Assembly (NCBI RefSeq): GCF_042675965.1
Contig: NZ_JBHTKJ010000034.1
Span: 3,201 to 67,200, forward strand
DNA length: 64,000 nucleotides
Reading direction: 5' to 3'
From: Virgibacillus_R byunsanensis
GTDB lineage: Bacteria; Bacillota; Bacilli; Bacillales; Amphibacillaceae
Positions within the stretch are counted from its first letter, which is position 1. Each line of letters opens with the position of its first letter. Under the pieces are notes generated by a model, which saw only the letters and a list, made by a program, of their open reading frames with translations, did not search any database and was not told where the DNA came from. The position numbers and the translations under genes are program-made. Below, one piece after another: positions 53,227 to 61,332 of the stretch.

Positions 53227-54456
53227 ATGTCAGTCTATTATACAAAACTAATTGAACTTTTATCTGTTGATATTAAATCTGATATAGTCTTTTTACGATG
53301 TAGATTATCAGTTGAAGAAGATGTAGAATTGCTTTGGGAGATTGACAAAGACACGGCTGATCATTTACAAGCCGCAACGACATTTGATGGCAGTTATAAA
53401 TACAGATTATCTTTTCACAGTTCCTGGGATATGGTTAAAAAGCAGCATATTAGTTTTTTAACGAGAACTTACCGGGATAAAAGTGACAGGATTTATTTTC
53501 CAAGTTCAGAGGAATTTACAAACGCATTAAATACCATAAAGCAGATCCAACAAATAAGTGATATTCAAAACTTATCTTTTTTAACTGTGCATCAACCTCC
53601 AAAGGAACATACAAAACAAGAGAAAGTTGAACTAAAACCAAAAAAATTAAATGGCAGATTTTTATGGTCAGCCGTAGCTATAATTAGTGTTACCTCCACT
53701 ATATTGCTTGGATATTCAGGTCATGCTTACTTGAGTAAGAGCGATGATGATCAAACACTTGCCAAGGCTGAGATAGTAAATATCGATGTTGCTTCCTTAC
53801 AAGAACAAAAAGAGACTTCACCAATTATAGAATCCGCAGCTGAAAAGAATACATCTGATGAACCTGATCTTCCGTTTGTAGAACTTGATGAGGGACTATC
53901 CTACAGTATTCCAGATGGTAATGTTGCACTTACGTTTGACGACGGTCCTTCCGAATATTCTTTAGAAATTATGGAAGTGTTAAAAGAATACCAAGTTGGA
54001 GGAACATTCTTCTTTACAGGAATTAATATGAAGAAACATCCTGATTACGTGCGGCTTGTGAATGATAACGGGTTTTCTATTGGCAGTCATTCGATGAATC
54101 ACGTAAATGTTTCTGGCCTTTCTTATGAAAAACAAGAAAGTGAGTTACTGCAATCAACACAATTAATAGAAGAAATTACGGATGAAAAAGTGACTCTTTT
54201 CAGACCACCTTATGGAGCGAAAAGTGATCTAACATTAGACGTAGTAAAAAAACATGAAAACAAAATGGTACTTTGGGATAAGGACCCAGAAGATTGGAAA
54301 GATCATGATGCAAGTCGACTATTTGATTACGTCCATAACACGGATATATCTGGTTCCATTATTCTGTTTCATGAATCCCAAGCTGTAATAGATGTTTTAC
54401 CACAAATAATTGAGTATTTGCATGAACAAGAGCTACAAATTGTGAACCTAAAATAA
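53227..54456 (+). CDS. membrane-anchored polysaccharide deacetylase (NodB family)
   Basis: A 409-aa protein. The N-terminal ~135 residues are a soluble, presumably cytoplasmic domain of unknown type. A membrane helix (~141-160) precedes a linker, and residues ~225-409 are the NodB deacetylase. Catalytic motifs are intact: TFDDGP with D238/D239, the metal histidines GSHSMNH (H288, H292), RPPYGA, and LFHE near the end. It should remove N-acetyl groups from peptidoglycan or another wall glycan outside the membrane. The inward-facing N-terminal domain is unusual for this family and could connect to the coiled-coil or bactofilin proteins encoded alongside. Confidence 0.9.
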   Translation: MSVYYTKLIELLSVDIKSDIVFLRCRLSVEEDVELLWEIDKDTADHLQAATTFDGSYKYRLSFHSSWDMVKKQHISFLTRTYRDKSDRIYFPSSEEFTNALNTIKQIQQISDIQNLSFLTVHQPPKEHTKQEKVELKPKKLNGRFLWSAVAIISVTSTILLGYSGHAYLSKSDDDQTLAKAEIVNIDVASLQEQKETSPIIESAAEKNTSDEPDLPFVELDEGLSYSIPDGNVALTFDDGPSEYSLEIMEVLKEYQVGGTFFFTGINMKKHPDYVRLVNDNGFSIGSHSMNHVNVSGLSYEKQESELLQSTQLIEEITDEKVTLFRPPYGAKSDLTLDVVKKHENKMVLWDKDPEDWKDHDASRLFDYVHNTDISGSIILFHESQAVIDVLPQIIEYLHEQELQIVNLK

Positions 54457-54477
54457 CCAAGGAGGGTTGAGGAGAAA

Positions 54478-55392
54478 GTGAAAAGAAAAAGATTTCAGTT
54501 AAAAACGCTAACCTTTACCATCCTTTCAAATGAAGCCAATAAGGTTGTCACCCGTTTTCGATTACCGAAAATTATTATTCATATACTGTTTCTTTTCGTT
54601 ATCGTTCCCAGCACACTTTTATTTTACTTTATAACGATAAATTCTCATCAGCAACAGGAAAACGCCGAGCTATCAGAAGTTTTGAATTCAGAAGAAAATA
54701 AAACTGCGGAATTACAAGAAAAAGTAGATGAATTGGAAGCGAACAGAACCAAAGTCCAACTCAAAATGGAAGAGCTGAACCAACTGGAATCACAGATCAA
54801 AGAATACATGACAGAGCTTCCGTTTGATTTAGCACCCAGCGGCGGAATTAGTATAACCTTACCAGAAGACGAGATGGTGGAAAATAGTATAGACGAAGAT
54901 ATTACTCCTGATATACAGTCCAAATTGATTGATCAGTATAAACAAACCATTTCTGATATGGAAACAACAAACAATAAGCTAAAACATATCCCAACAGTCT
55001 GGCCAACAAATTCTTATACGATCACATCAGATTTCGGCATCCGTGATGATCCTTTTAATAGATCTTCCTCTTTACACACGGGTATTGATATTAGAGGGAA
55101 AACGGGAGAGTCTGTTTATGCCAGTGCAGATGGTATCGTTACCTTAGCAACATATAATGGGGGATATGGAAACTCCATAATCGTTCGTCATTCAAATACA
55201 TACAAAACCCTATATGCCCATCTTTCAGATATAAAAGTTGAACTTGGAGATTCCGTTAAAAAAGGTGATCATATTGGTTCAATTGGAAGTACCGGGAGAA
55301 GTACCGGGCCACATCTCCATTTTGAAGTTATTAAAGATGCAGAACCAATAGACCCTAACCCTTTTTTAAACACATTCGATAAACAACACTAA
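54478..55392 (+). CDS. membrane-anchored M23 (LytM-type) endopeptidase
   Basis: A 304-aa protein: basic cytoplasmic N-terminus, one membrane helix (~30-52), a coiled coil (~58-105), a short linker, and the M23 metallopeptidase domain (~175-300). Zinc ligands H200 and D204 (LHTGIDIRG) and H279/H281 (PHLHFEV) are all present, so it should be active. It starts with GTG at 54478 after GGAGG. The coiled coil plus LytM layout is that of bactofilin-associated peptidases in other phyla, and a bactofilin gene lies 110 bp downstream. Confidence 0.92.
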   Translation: MKRKRFQLKTLTFTILSNEANKVVTRFRLPKIIIHILFLFVIVPSTLLFYFITINSHQQQENAELSEVLNSEENKTAELQEKVDELEANRTKVQLKMEELNQLESQIKEYMTELPFDLAPSGGISITLPEDEMVENSIDEDITPDIQSKLIDQYKQTISDMETTNNKLKHIPTVWPTNSYTITSDFGIRDDPFNRSSSLHTGIDIRGKTGESVYASADGIVTLATYNGGYGNSIIVRHSNTYKTLYAHLSDIKVELGDSVKKGDHIGSIGSTGRSTGPHLHFEVIKDAEPIDPNPFLNTFDKQH

Positions 55393-55401
55393 CTATTTTA
55401 G

Positions 55402-55500
55402 AAAACTTGGCTTATCGCCAAGCCTTTATGGCGAGAGCCTTAGTTACACTTATGCAGTAGGAAGTATAATACTTTCTTATCTGCCAAGAAAGGAAACTGC
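55402..55500. repeat. dispersed repeat copy between M23 and bactofilin genes
   Basis: An inverted, diverged copy of the right part of the 23575-23915 repeat (TTATCGCCAAGCC...GCGAGAGCCTTAGTT.CACTTATG). It contributes the sequence immediately upstream of the bactofilin ribosome site. The GGCTT...AAGCC portion can form a hairpin and may act as a partial terminator. Confidence 0.65.
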
Positions 55501-55502
55501 AA

Positions 55503-55925
55503 ATGTTAACAGATAAAAAAGAAAAGAAAGAAAAAATGGTTGAGACTATTATTGGCCCAGAAACAGTAATTGAAGGTAAAATAAAACTCCCAACAAGTCT
55601 TCGTATTGATGGGAAAATTTATGGGGAAGTCGAATGCCAGGGTGACATCTTCATTGGAAAAGATGGCTACGTCGAACCAACAATCAAAGCAAAAAACATC
55701 AATATTGCCGGTGAAGTAAGAGGAGATTTATACACCACAGAAAAAGTGTACGTTCAGCCTAAAGGAAAACTAATAGGAAGCGCTACATCGAAAGGGATTG
55801 TTATCGATGACGGTGGAATATTCAGTGGAGAAAGTACAATCGTTGAAGATGAGAAAGATGTTAAATCTAAAAAAAAGGACACCAAAAACAATAATAAAAA
55901 GGATAAGCAAGTTGCTAACTATTGA
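55503..55925 (+). CDS. bactofilin family polymer-forming protein
   Basis: A 140-aa bactofilin (DUF583). The core (~15-105) has the repeated right-handed beta-helix turns GPETVIEGKIKLPTSLRIDGKIYGEVECQG-type, with GEVRGDLYTTEKVYVQPKGKLIGS. Short Lys-rich tails lie at both ends, as in other bactofilins. It polymerises at the membrane and scaffolds wall enzymes; the preceding peptidase and deacetylase are likely clients. AAGAAAGGAAA precedes the ATG. Its stop codon lies at the very edge of a TnpB element. Confidence 0.92.
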   Translation: MLTDKKEKKEKMVETIIGPETVIEGKIKLPTSLRIDGKIYGEVECQGDIFIGKDGYVEPTIKAKNINIAGEVRGDLYTTEKVYVQPKGKLIGSATSKGIVIDDGGIFSGESTIVEDEKDVKSKKKDTKNNNKKDKQVANY

Positions 55926-56010
55926 ACTACCCACCACTTATCGACCTTGCGGTCTGATTGAAGTGGGGGATTCCTAAGAACACCAGCGTAACCGCTGGTT
56001 ATTGATTAGG
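55921..56010 (-). ncRNA. omega-RNA-like right end of the TnpB element
   Basis: Downstream of and overlapping the tnpB 3' end, the minus strand can fold into hairpins: ACCAGCG/CGCTGGT (55982-55999), GACC/GGTC with a TTGC loop (55943-55954), and an enclosing CCACTT/AAGTGG (55934-55939 with 55961-55966). This is the conserved right-end pattern of IS200/IS605 elements from which TnpB guide RNAs are made. The guide itself would be the flanking bases below 55921. Confidence 0.65.
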
Positions 56011-57181
56011 CTATCCCCGTAGTCCCTACGGTTAGAAGCCTTATAGCCTCATTTTTAAGATTTAATCCTGCGTTAATATCGCGGTCGTGGAATGTTTTGC
56101 ACGAAGGACATTTCCATTCTCTTAACCCTCGATCTTTAACGTCTTTATTCTTGTAGCCACAATACGAACATAGTTGAGAACTCGGAAAGGTTTTACCTAC
56201 TTCTACTACTGATTTACCGTACCACTCAGCCTTGTATTTCAACATCGTCTTGAATTGATACCAGGAAACGTCAGCGATCGCTTTAGCACTCCTCTTATTT
56301 TTCATCATGTTGGATACTTGCAGATTCTCTATTCCGATTACATCGTGGTTTTTGATGATATCCGTAGAGGTCTTATGTAAGAAATCAGTACGCTTGTTTT
56401 CGATTTTCTCATGAATTCTGGCAACCTTTGTTTTTTGTTTATACCAGTTGTTTGAACCAATGACACGTCTTGATAGTATCTGTTGGGCTTTTATGAGCTT
56501 TTCTTCTAAGGACTTGAAATAGCGGTTATTTTTATATTTCGTGCCATCTGAAAGGATAGCGAAGTCCTTTAATCCTACATCAACACCTGTACTAGAATTT
56601 GTTTTAATTAATTCGCTTACTTCTGTTTCTGCAACGATAGATACAAAGTACTTTCCGCTTGGATTACGTCTAATCGTCGCATTGATAATACGACCATCTA
56701 TTTCACTACTCTTGGCATAACGAACGAGCCCGAGCTTTGGTAGCTTGATATGCTTTTCTAAAACATCCATATTGCCGTTCGTTTGTTTCGTGGTATAAGA
56801 CTGCACGTTATTCTTTTTACTTTTAAAGTGAGGTGCTTTAGTTTGTTTTTTATAATAGCGTTGATACCCGTCAGCTAAATTTTCAACTGACTTTTGTAGT
56901 GAAATACTGTCTACCTCTTTCAAAAAAGGGTAGTTCTCTTTCAATTGACGAACTGCTTTCACCGATTCATATTTATGGAAAAACTCACCTTTCCAGTTGT
57001 TTGATGGTAATTGACCATTTTGTTTCATCTCTTCAGCGATATACCAAAAGGCATCTTTTTCTTTCTGTTTGGCGAGAAAGAAGTTGAAAACAAATCTAGA
57101 ACAACCAATCGTTTTATGAATCAACTCTATCTGCTTCTTATTCGGGAAAATGCGGAACTTAAAAGCCTTTTTTACTAGCAT
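56006..57181 (-). CDS. tnpB: RNA-guided endonuclease TnpB
   Basis: A 391-aa TnpB (OrfB_IS605 plus zinc ribbon). The N-terminal part has KAFKFRIFPNKKQIE and FNFFLA. The RuvC site is D201 (GVDVGLKDFAIL), E285 (IGIENLQV) and the aspartates of HDRDINAGLNL (366/368), all intact. The zinc ribbon is CSYCGYKN...CPSC. It should be an active omega-RNA-guided DNA nuclease that helps maintain its element. It is transcribed against the bactofilin gene. Confidence 0.93.
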   Translation of the reverse strand: MLVKKAFKFRIFPNKKQIELIHKTIGCSRFVFNFFLAKQKEKDAFWYIAEEMKQNGQLPSNNWKGEFFHKYESVKAVRQLKENYPFLKEVDSISLQKSVENLADGYQRYYKKQTKAPHFKSKKNNVQSYTTKQTNGNMDVLEKHIKLPKLGLVRYAKSSEIDGRIINATIRRNPSGKYFVSIVAETEVSELIKTNSSTGVDVGLKDFAILSDGTKYKNNRYFKSLEEKLIKAQQILSRRVIGSNNWYKQKTKVARIHEKIENKRTDFLHKTSTDIIKNHDVIGIENLQVSNMMKNKRSAKAIADVSWYQFKTMLKYKAEWYGKSVVEVGKTFPSSQLCSYCGYKNKDVKDRGLREWKCPSCKTFHDRDINAGLNLKNEAIRLLTVGTTGIA

Positions 57182-57329
57182 GATTTCACCTCATTTTACA
57201 GGAACATTTGTTCTAATTATAGCACGCTGAGGTTCGTTTTGGCTATCGCCAACCGCCATTCATCTCCCCCTTATCGCTGAGCTAAAGCCCTTCCCGCGCT
57301 TGAAGATGGAGTCTTCTGTCTGATGATAA

Positions 57330-57361
57330 AAGACGATACTGAATTTTAACAGTATCGTCTT
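57330..57361 (-). terminator. terminator of the coiled-coil gene at 57372
   Basis: Perfect 12-bp stem AAGACGATACTG/CAGTATCGTCTT with an eight-base loop. It sits immediately outside the TnpB element's left end. Confidence 0.88.
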
Positions 57362-57371
57362 ACGTATTTCA

Positions 57372-58130
57372 TCATTCATACTCTTTTTTATTCTCCACTT
57401 TTTTCGCATCTTCATAAAAAAACGTTAACGGTTGATCAGAGCCATTTACTAACTTATAAACAAAGGAGGAAGTAAGGCTGTAGCTATTCTCAATTTTTTC
57501 TGCTAAAAAATTGGCTCTTTCGAACAGGATGGAACGTATATTATTAATTTGCCTGAAGGTCTTTTCCAATAGTGCTTCCTGGTTTTCCAACTGGCTTATT
57601 ACTTGATCTTGATTTTCATCTTGTTTGGTAAGTTGATTTGACATATCCTTGTGGAGGTTAAAAAGTTCATGCATTTGTACGGAGATTTGCTTGTGAGAAG
57701 ACCCATAATTCTCCAACTGATTGACAATTTGTTGATTGGATTGACTTAAAACAGTTATTTCTTCCATGATCTCTTTTTTTAGTACACTTTCGTTTTCCAA
57801 TATTCCTTTTAGCTTTGTATTATTTTTATCTAACATGGTTAACCACTCCATAGCTTGTCGTTCGAAATTTTCATGCTTCACATTACGCTCTTTTAAATCA
57901 TTTAGCTGTTTACCAATATCTTTCCATTTGCTTGCCTGATTATTTTGGTTTTGTTTATGTTGGATCTTTATTTCACGAAAAGCTTCTAGTAATGAATCAT
58001 TTACCTCTTTCTGCTCTTTTACCAATTCAGAAAAAAAATCATATTTAAAGTACCCTTGATTTGGCTCATTAATAGGTTTTTTGTTTTTAAAAACTTCTGG
58101 GTGCTCACTAGTATTCACAAATAACCCCAT
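57372..58130 (-). CDS. coiled-coil protein of unknown function
   Basis: A 252-aa soluble protein, nearly all helical from residue ~35 to ~210. Repeated polar heptads (QLNDLKERN, QLENYGSS, QLENQEALL) are followed by a short C-terminal domain (YKLVNGSDQPLTFFYEDAKK). It has no membrane helix. The N-terminus (NTSEHPEVFKNKKPINEPNQG) is polar and probably disordered. I do not recognise the family. It is divergent from a 41-aa gene and near two sspH genes, so a sporulation role is possible but unproven. Confidence 0.7.
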   Translation of the reverse strand: MGLFVNTSEHPEVFKNKKPINEPNQGYFKYDFFSELVKEQKEVNDSLLEAFREIKIQHKQNQNNQASKWKDIGKQLNDLKERNVKHENFERQAMEWLTMLDKNNTKLKGILENESVLKKEIMEEITVLSQSNQQIVNQLENYGSSHKQISVQMHELFNLHKDMSNQLTKQDENQDQVISQLENQEALLEKTFRQINNIRSILFERANFLAEKIENSYSLTSSFVYKLVNGSDQPLTFFYEDAKKVENKKEYE

Positions 58131-58258
58131 GTTTGTTCACATCCCTTTATTGTATGATTGTATTATCCTATGCATTTATCACGTATACGCGACATTTGAA
58201 AATAATAGTGGGACTTTTTCTATTCCTAAACGTCATAATTAATACACTGGAGGAAGTA

Positions 58259-58384
58259 ATGCCAACTACTCCTGACTTGCAACAAGATAATATGGTACAA
58301 CCACTATTAATTTCAGCGATAAATGAAAAAGGTGAACCCGGTGCATTTCCTCAGCGTGGTAGTGGTCCTGATAGCAGGGTTTGA
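58259..58384 (+). CDS. 41-aa protein of unknown function
   Basis: ATG at 58259 follows GGAGGAAGTA and the frame closes at 58384. The product begins MPTTPDLQQDNMV and ends in GPDSRV, with a Gly/Pro-rich C-terminal half. The good ribosome site and placement upstream of sspH genes support a real, perhaps sporulation-related, small gene. The upstream in-frame extension to 58133 lacks a ribosome site. It is not a family I recognise. Confidence 0.55.
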   Translation: MPTTPDLQQDNMVQPLLISAINEKGEPGAFPQRGSGPDSRV

Positions 58385-58515
58385 CATTTTCTTAACTGCA
58401 TTTGTGGAATCATCACAAGTTGATATCACCGTTGAGAACTTATTGTATAAGGTGTTAATTAATGAATCGATAAGCTTCCCTGTCTCCTATGAAAATTAAG
58501 TAGAAATCGCTTTGC

Positions 58516-58550
58516 AAAACCACTCCTTAAAATGGAGTGGTTTTCCATTT
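58516..58550 (+). terminator. terminator upstream of the sspH pair
   Basis: 11-bp stem AAAACCACTCC/GGAGTGGTTTT with a seven-base loop followed by CCATTTTTTT. Confidence 0.88.
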
Positions 58551-58626
58551 TTTTATTCTGACATGTGTCGTATATTTGATCCAATTGAAGCAAAAAATAC
58601 ACTAAGACGATAGAAAGGAGGAAGTT

Positions 58627-58815
58627 ATGGACAGCCAGCGAGCACAACAAATTATCGAGTCGCCTACTATGATAAACGTAAACTACAATGGAATTCCTGT
58701 TTATATTCAAGAGGTACATTCAAGTGATAAAACTGCTACCATTTTCCCTCTTGATGAGATGGATCACGAACAAAAGGTGGAATTAGACGGTCTAGTTGAA
58801 CAAGAGTCACACTAA
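58627..58815 (+). CDS. sspH: small acid-soluble spore protein, H type (first copy)
   Basis: A 62-aa SspH-family protein: RAQQIIESPTMINVNYNGIPVYIQEV followed by ...TATIFPLDE (residues ~5-45), the conserved core. Minor SASPs of this type are made in the forespore under sigma-G and are found in the spore core. AAAGGAGG precedes the ATG. The upstream region has a possible sigma-G-type -35 (GTATA near 58573) but no convincing -10. A second copy follows at 20 bp. Confidence 0.92.
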   Translation: MDSQRAQQIIESPTMINVNYNGIPVYIQEVHSSDKTATIFPLDEMDHEQKVELDGLVEQESH

Positions 58816-58835
58816 AATTAATGGAGGTTCTGTAA

Positions 58836-59018
58836 ATGCATAGACAACGTGCAGAAGAGATCGCTCAATCAGCTGATATGAAAAATGTAACGTATAACGG
58901 ACAATCAATTTATATTCAACGTGTTAATGAACGAAATGATACAGCAAGAATTTTCTCATTGGATGATCCGCAAAATGAATTCGAAGTACAGCTAGCAACA
59001 CTTAATGAGGAGCAATAA
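58836..59018 (+). CDS. sspH: small acid-soluble spore protein, H type (second copy)
   Basis: A 60-aa paralogue of the preceding gene, with RAEEIAQSADMKNVTYNGQSIYIQRV and TARIFSLDDP. It lies 20 bp downstream with ATGGAGG as ribosome site, so the two form a tandem pair from a local duplication, now well diverged in sequence. Confidence 0.92.
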   Translation: MHRQRAEEIAQSADMKNVTYNGQSIYIQRVNERNDTARIFSLDDPQNEFEVQLATLNEEQ

Positions 59019-59107
59019 CCTATAGTCTCCTTTTGTCTTAAATTGCCATATATATTTATTAAATTAAAGGCAAAAATAAAGGCAAATAAGCAAAAGGAGA
59101 TTTTCTT

Positions 59108-59941
59108 ATGAAGATTAAAACACTATTTGTAGGCTTAGTTAGCTTACTTTTTATCATACTTGTTGCATGTGCAGATAATAATGAAGATGCGTTAGACCCA
59201 CAAATTAACGAACAGGATAGAGAAGCAAACATATCCAATATTTTCACGGATCTCACAAGTGAAGAGTATCCACACACTCAACCGGTTAAGATACAGGACC
59301 GTATAGAAGCGAAGTATGAATTTAGGCGTTTTGGTGGGGATAACAACCAACAAAATAATACAAGGAATCAGCAAAACGATTCTTGGTGGCAAAATCAGCA
59401 ACGAGAAAATGACAATCAAGGCGATGAACAGACGCAACAAAATCAAGATAATGAAAATCAACAACCACAGGCACAGCAAGATCAGCAGCAACAACAGCAA
59501 CAGCAGGAACCTGAGGCTCAACAAGAACAACAACAGGATCAGCAACAGCAAACTGATGGGGATATGAATGAATTTGAGTCAACCGTTATCGACTTAACGA
59601 ATGGTGAAAGAAGTCGAGTTGGTTTATCTGAATTACAGCCCGACACATCATTAGGTGAAGTGGCACGAGAAAAGTCTAGAGACATGGAAGACAAGGACTA
59701 TTTCTCTCATACCAGCCCAACTTATGGTTCTCCATTTGATATGATGCGTGACTTTGGTGTTTCGTATCAAACAGCAGGTGAGAATATTGCACAGGGGCAA
59801 CCAACACCACAGGAAGTTGTTGATGCATGGATGAATAGTCAAGGGCACCGGGAAAACATATTAAATGATAAGTTTACCCATATAGGTGTTGGCTATATAA
59901 AAAGCGGGCATCACTGGACACAGATGTTTATCGCTAAATAA
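59108..59941 (+). CDS. CAP/SCP-domain lipoprotein (YkwD-like)
   Basis: A 277-aa secreted protein. The signal peptide ends in a lipobox with C21 (FIILVAC). The linker (~75-155) is very rich in Gln, Asn and Glu, with long Q runs. Residues ~157-277 are a CAP domain: LTNGERSRVGLSELQPD, REKSRDMEDKDYFSHTSP, TAGENIAQG and WMNSQGHRENIL...HIGVGY, with the family histidines and glutamate present. Bacillus homologues are surface or spore proteins of unclear function. The Q-rich linker is coded by CAA/CAG repeats and may vary in length between strains. Confidence 0.9.
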   Translation: MKIKTLFVGLVSLLFIILVACADNNEDALDPQINEQDREANISNIFTDLTSEEYPHTQPVKIQDRIEAKYEFRRFGGDNNQQNNTRNQQNDSWWQNQQRENDNQGDEQTQQNQDNENQQPQAQQDQQQQQQQQEPEAQQEQQQDQQQQTDGDMNEFESTVIDLTNGERSRVGLSELQPDTSLGEVAREKSRDMEDKDYFSHTSPTYGSPFDMMRDFGVSYQTAGENIAQGQPTPQEVVDAWMNSQGHRENILNDKFTHIGVGYIKSGHHWTQMFIAK

Positions 59942-59945
59942 GACA

Positions 59946-59978
59946 AAACGAGCACTTTCCAATAGGAAGTGCTCGTTT
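59946..59978. terminator. bidirectional terminator between CAP and YpjP genes
   Basis: AACGAGCACTT pairs with AAGTGCTCGTT, with flanking A and T residues on either side. Confidence 0.88.
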
Positions 59979-59982
59979 CTTA

Positions 59983-60603
59983 TTAGGCCATCCATTTAGG
60001 TGGAATATTTTTATCCCAGAAAACCTCTCCGATTTCATGATGCTCTAAAAAACCATCCGTACTTACATGATAGTGGAAATTAAACCAGTATCCCTCTAAC
60101 GGTCGCTTATCTCGTCGAACATGGAATTTAGCGATATCCTTATTTGTTCTAACATCATAAACATTAAATATCTTTTCCCCAAATCCTTTTGAGGGGCGTT
60201 CTGTTATTCCGTAATACACAGAATCATCTTCTGTTAAAATTGCTGCAAGTACTTCTTCCATATTGGAATAAATATCTGCCATAAATTCTTCGTCCATATG
60301 GTTAACAATTCTAGGGCCAAGTTTTGTAATTGTTTGTTCTTTCGCTTTTTCCGCCATGATCTGAATATAATAGTCATCATTTGATAATTCATCAGGTTCG
60401 TTATGATCCAGTGTAACGTCCATTTCATTTTCCCCAACAGGGTTCGAAATAGAGGTGAACACTTCTTCATTGAAATCTGATTTGGATGAATCAGCTGATT
60501 TACTTTCCTCAGCATTTGTATTTACATAGGCTGGCGGGATATACAATCCTAATGTCATAATTGCAACAAGGATAACGGATATCTTTCTCATCCAGATCTT
60601 CAT
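59983..60603 (-). CDS. ypjP: YpjP family secreted/membrane protein
   Basis: A 206-aa protein with an N-terminal signal or anchor (IWMRKISVILVAIMTLGLYIPP), an acidic disordered segment (~30-75), and the YpjP domain. The domain's conserved end reads GYWFNFHYHVSTDGFLEHHEIGEVFWDKN-type with a terminal PPKWM. The function of YpjP is unknown in Bacillus. AGGAGAAATCTAT precedes the ATG. It is monocistronic and convergent with the CAP gene. Confidence 0.85.
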   Translation of the reverse strand: MKIWMRKISVILVAIMTLGLYIPPAYVNTNAEESKSADSSKSDFNEEVFTSISNPVGENEMDVTLDHNEPDELSNDDYYIQIMAEKAKEQTITKLGPRIVNHMDEEFMADIYSNMEEVLAAILTEDDSVYYGITERPSKGFGEKIFNVYDVRTNKDIAKFHVRRDKRPLEGYWFNFHYHVSTDGFLEHHEIGEVFWDKNIPPKWMA

Positions 60604-60770
60604 ATAGATTTCTCCTATTCGTATGTACTTATTAGAAATTTTACCACGTTAAAGTGAAATGTCTATACTATTTTAAATTTTATAACTAAATTGTCATATT
60701 TTATTAATCTATGGGTAAAAAAATGGTATGATTAATTAATTAAAAATTGTAATGATAGTAGGTGCGAACT

Positions 60771-61265
60771 ATGGAATATCGTACTAGAGAAGATGTCCAT
60801 TTACGGGATGTTACAAAAGAAGACCTTCATCCATTTTTTGAACAACAACTTGATTCTTCTGCAAACTATATGGCTGCCTTTACTTCTAAGGATCCTACTG
60901 ACAAAGTTGCATTTATGAAACACTGGACAACAATTTTAGAAAACCAGAGCATGATTAAAAAGACGATATACTGCAAAGGGTGTGTAGTTGGCAATATAGT
61001 AAAGTTTAAACAGTTTGGTAAGCTCGGGGTTAGCTATTGGATTGGAAAAGAATATTGGGGTAAGGGGATTGCTACATATGCCTTATTAAACTTCCTGGAA
61101 ATTGTTATAGACCGCCCACTTTATGCCCGTGCTGCTAAAGATAATGCTGCCTCTATTCGTGTGCTGGAAAAGTGCGGATTTAAAAAAGTTGGTGAGGATA
61201 TAGGGTTTTCCAATGCTAGAAGTGAGGATGTTGAGGAATTTATTCTGAAGTTAGAAGGCCAATAA
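60771..61265 (+). CDS. GNAT family N-acetyltransferase (RimJ/RimL-like)
   Basis: A 164-aa acetyltransferase. Motif A, the acetyl-CoA pyrophosphate loop, is in YWIGKEYWGKGIATYAL (~92-108). It is followed by YARAAKDNAASIRVLEKCGFKKVGE, the motif B end characteristic of RimJ/RimL-type enzymes that acetylate protein N-termini or small amines. ATG 60771 is chosen over an upstream GTG because TAGGTG sits about eight bases before it. No neighbour hints at the substrate. Confidence 0.9.
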   Translation: MEYRTREDVHLRDVTKEDLHPFFEQQLDSSANYMAAFTSKDPTDKVAFMKHWTTILENQSMIKKTIYCKGCVVGNIVKFKQFGKLGVSYWIGKEYWGKGIATYALLNFLEIVIDRPLYARAAKDNAASIRVLEKCGFKKVGEDIGFSNARSEDVEEFILKLEGQ

Positions 61266-61286
61266 CGGAAACCCAATTTGGCAGCT

Positions 61287-61327
61287 AATAAACCCTATCA
61301 ATTTGTTTCTCAGATAGGGTTTTATTA
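61287..61327. terminator. bidirectional terminator between GNAT and UspA genes
   Basis: AATAAACCCTATC pairs with GATAGGGTTTTATT across a 13-base loop, next to the UspA stop codon at 61333. Confidence 0.85.
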
Positions 61328-61332
61328 TTGTT

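Larger units (their letters stand above)
55921..57325 (-). mobile_element. TnpB-only IS200/IS605-family element (IS1341 type)
   Basis: It consists of tnpB with a hairpin right end (55921-56010) and a left end (about 57240-57325) carrying AGAAGACTCCATCTTCAAG and GGGGGAGATGAAT. That left end is clearly related to the second element's at 63800-63870. No tnpA is present, so it moves only if a TnpA acts in trans; a tnpA begins at 63961. The outer left boundary is uncertain by about 15 bp. Confidence 0.8.
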
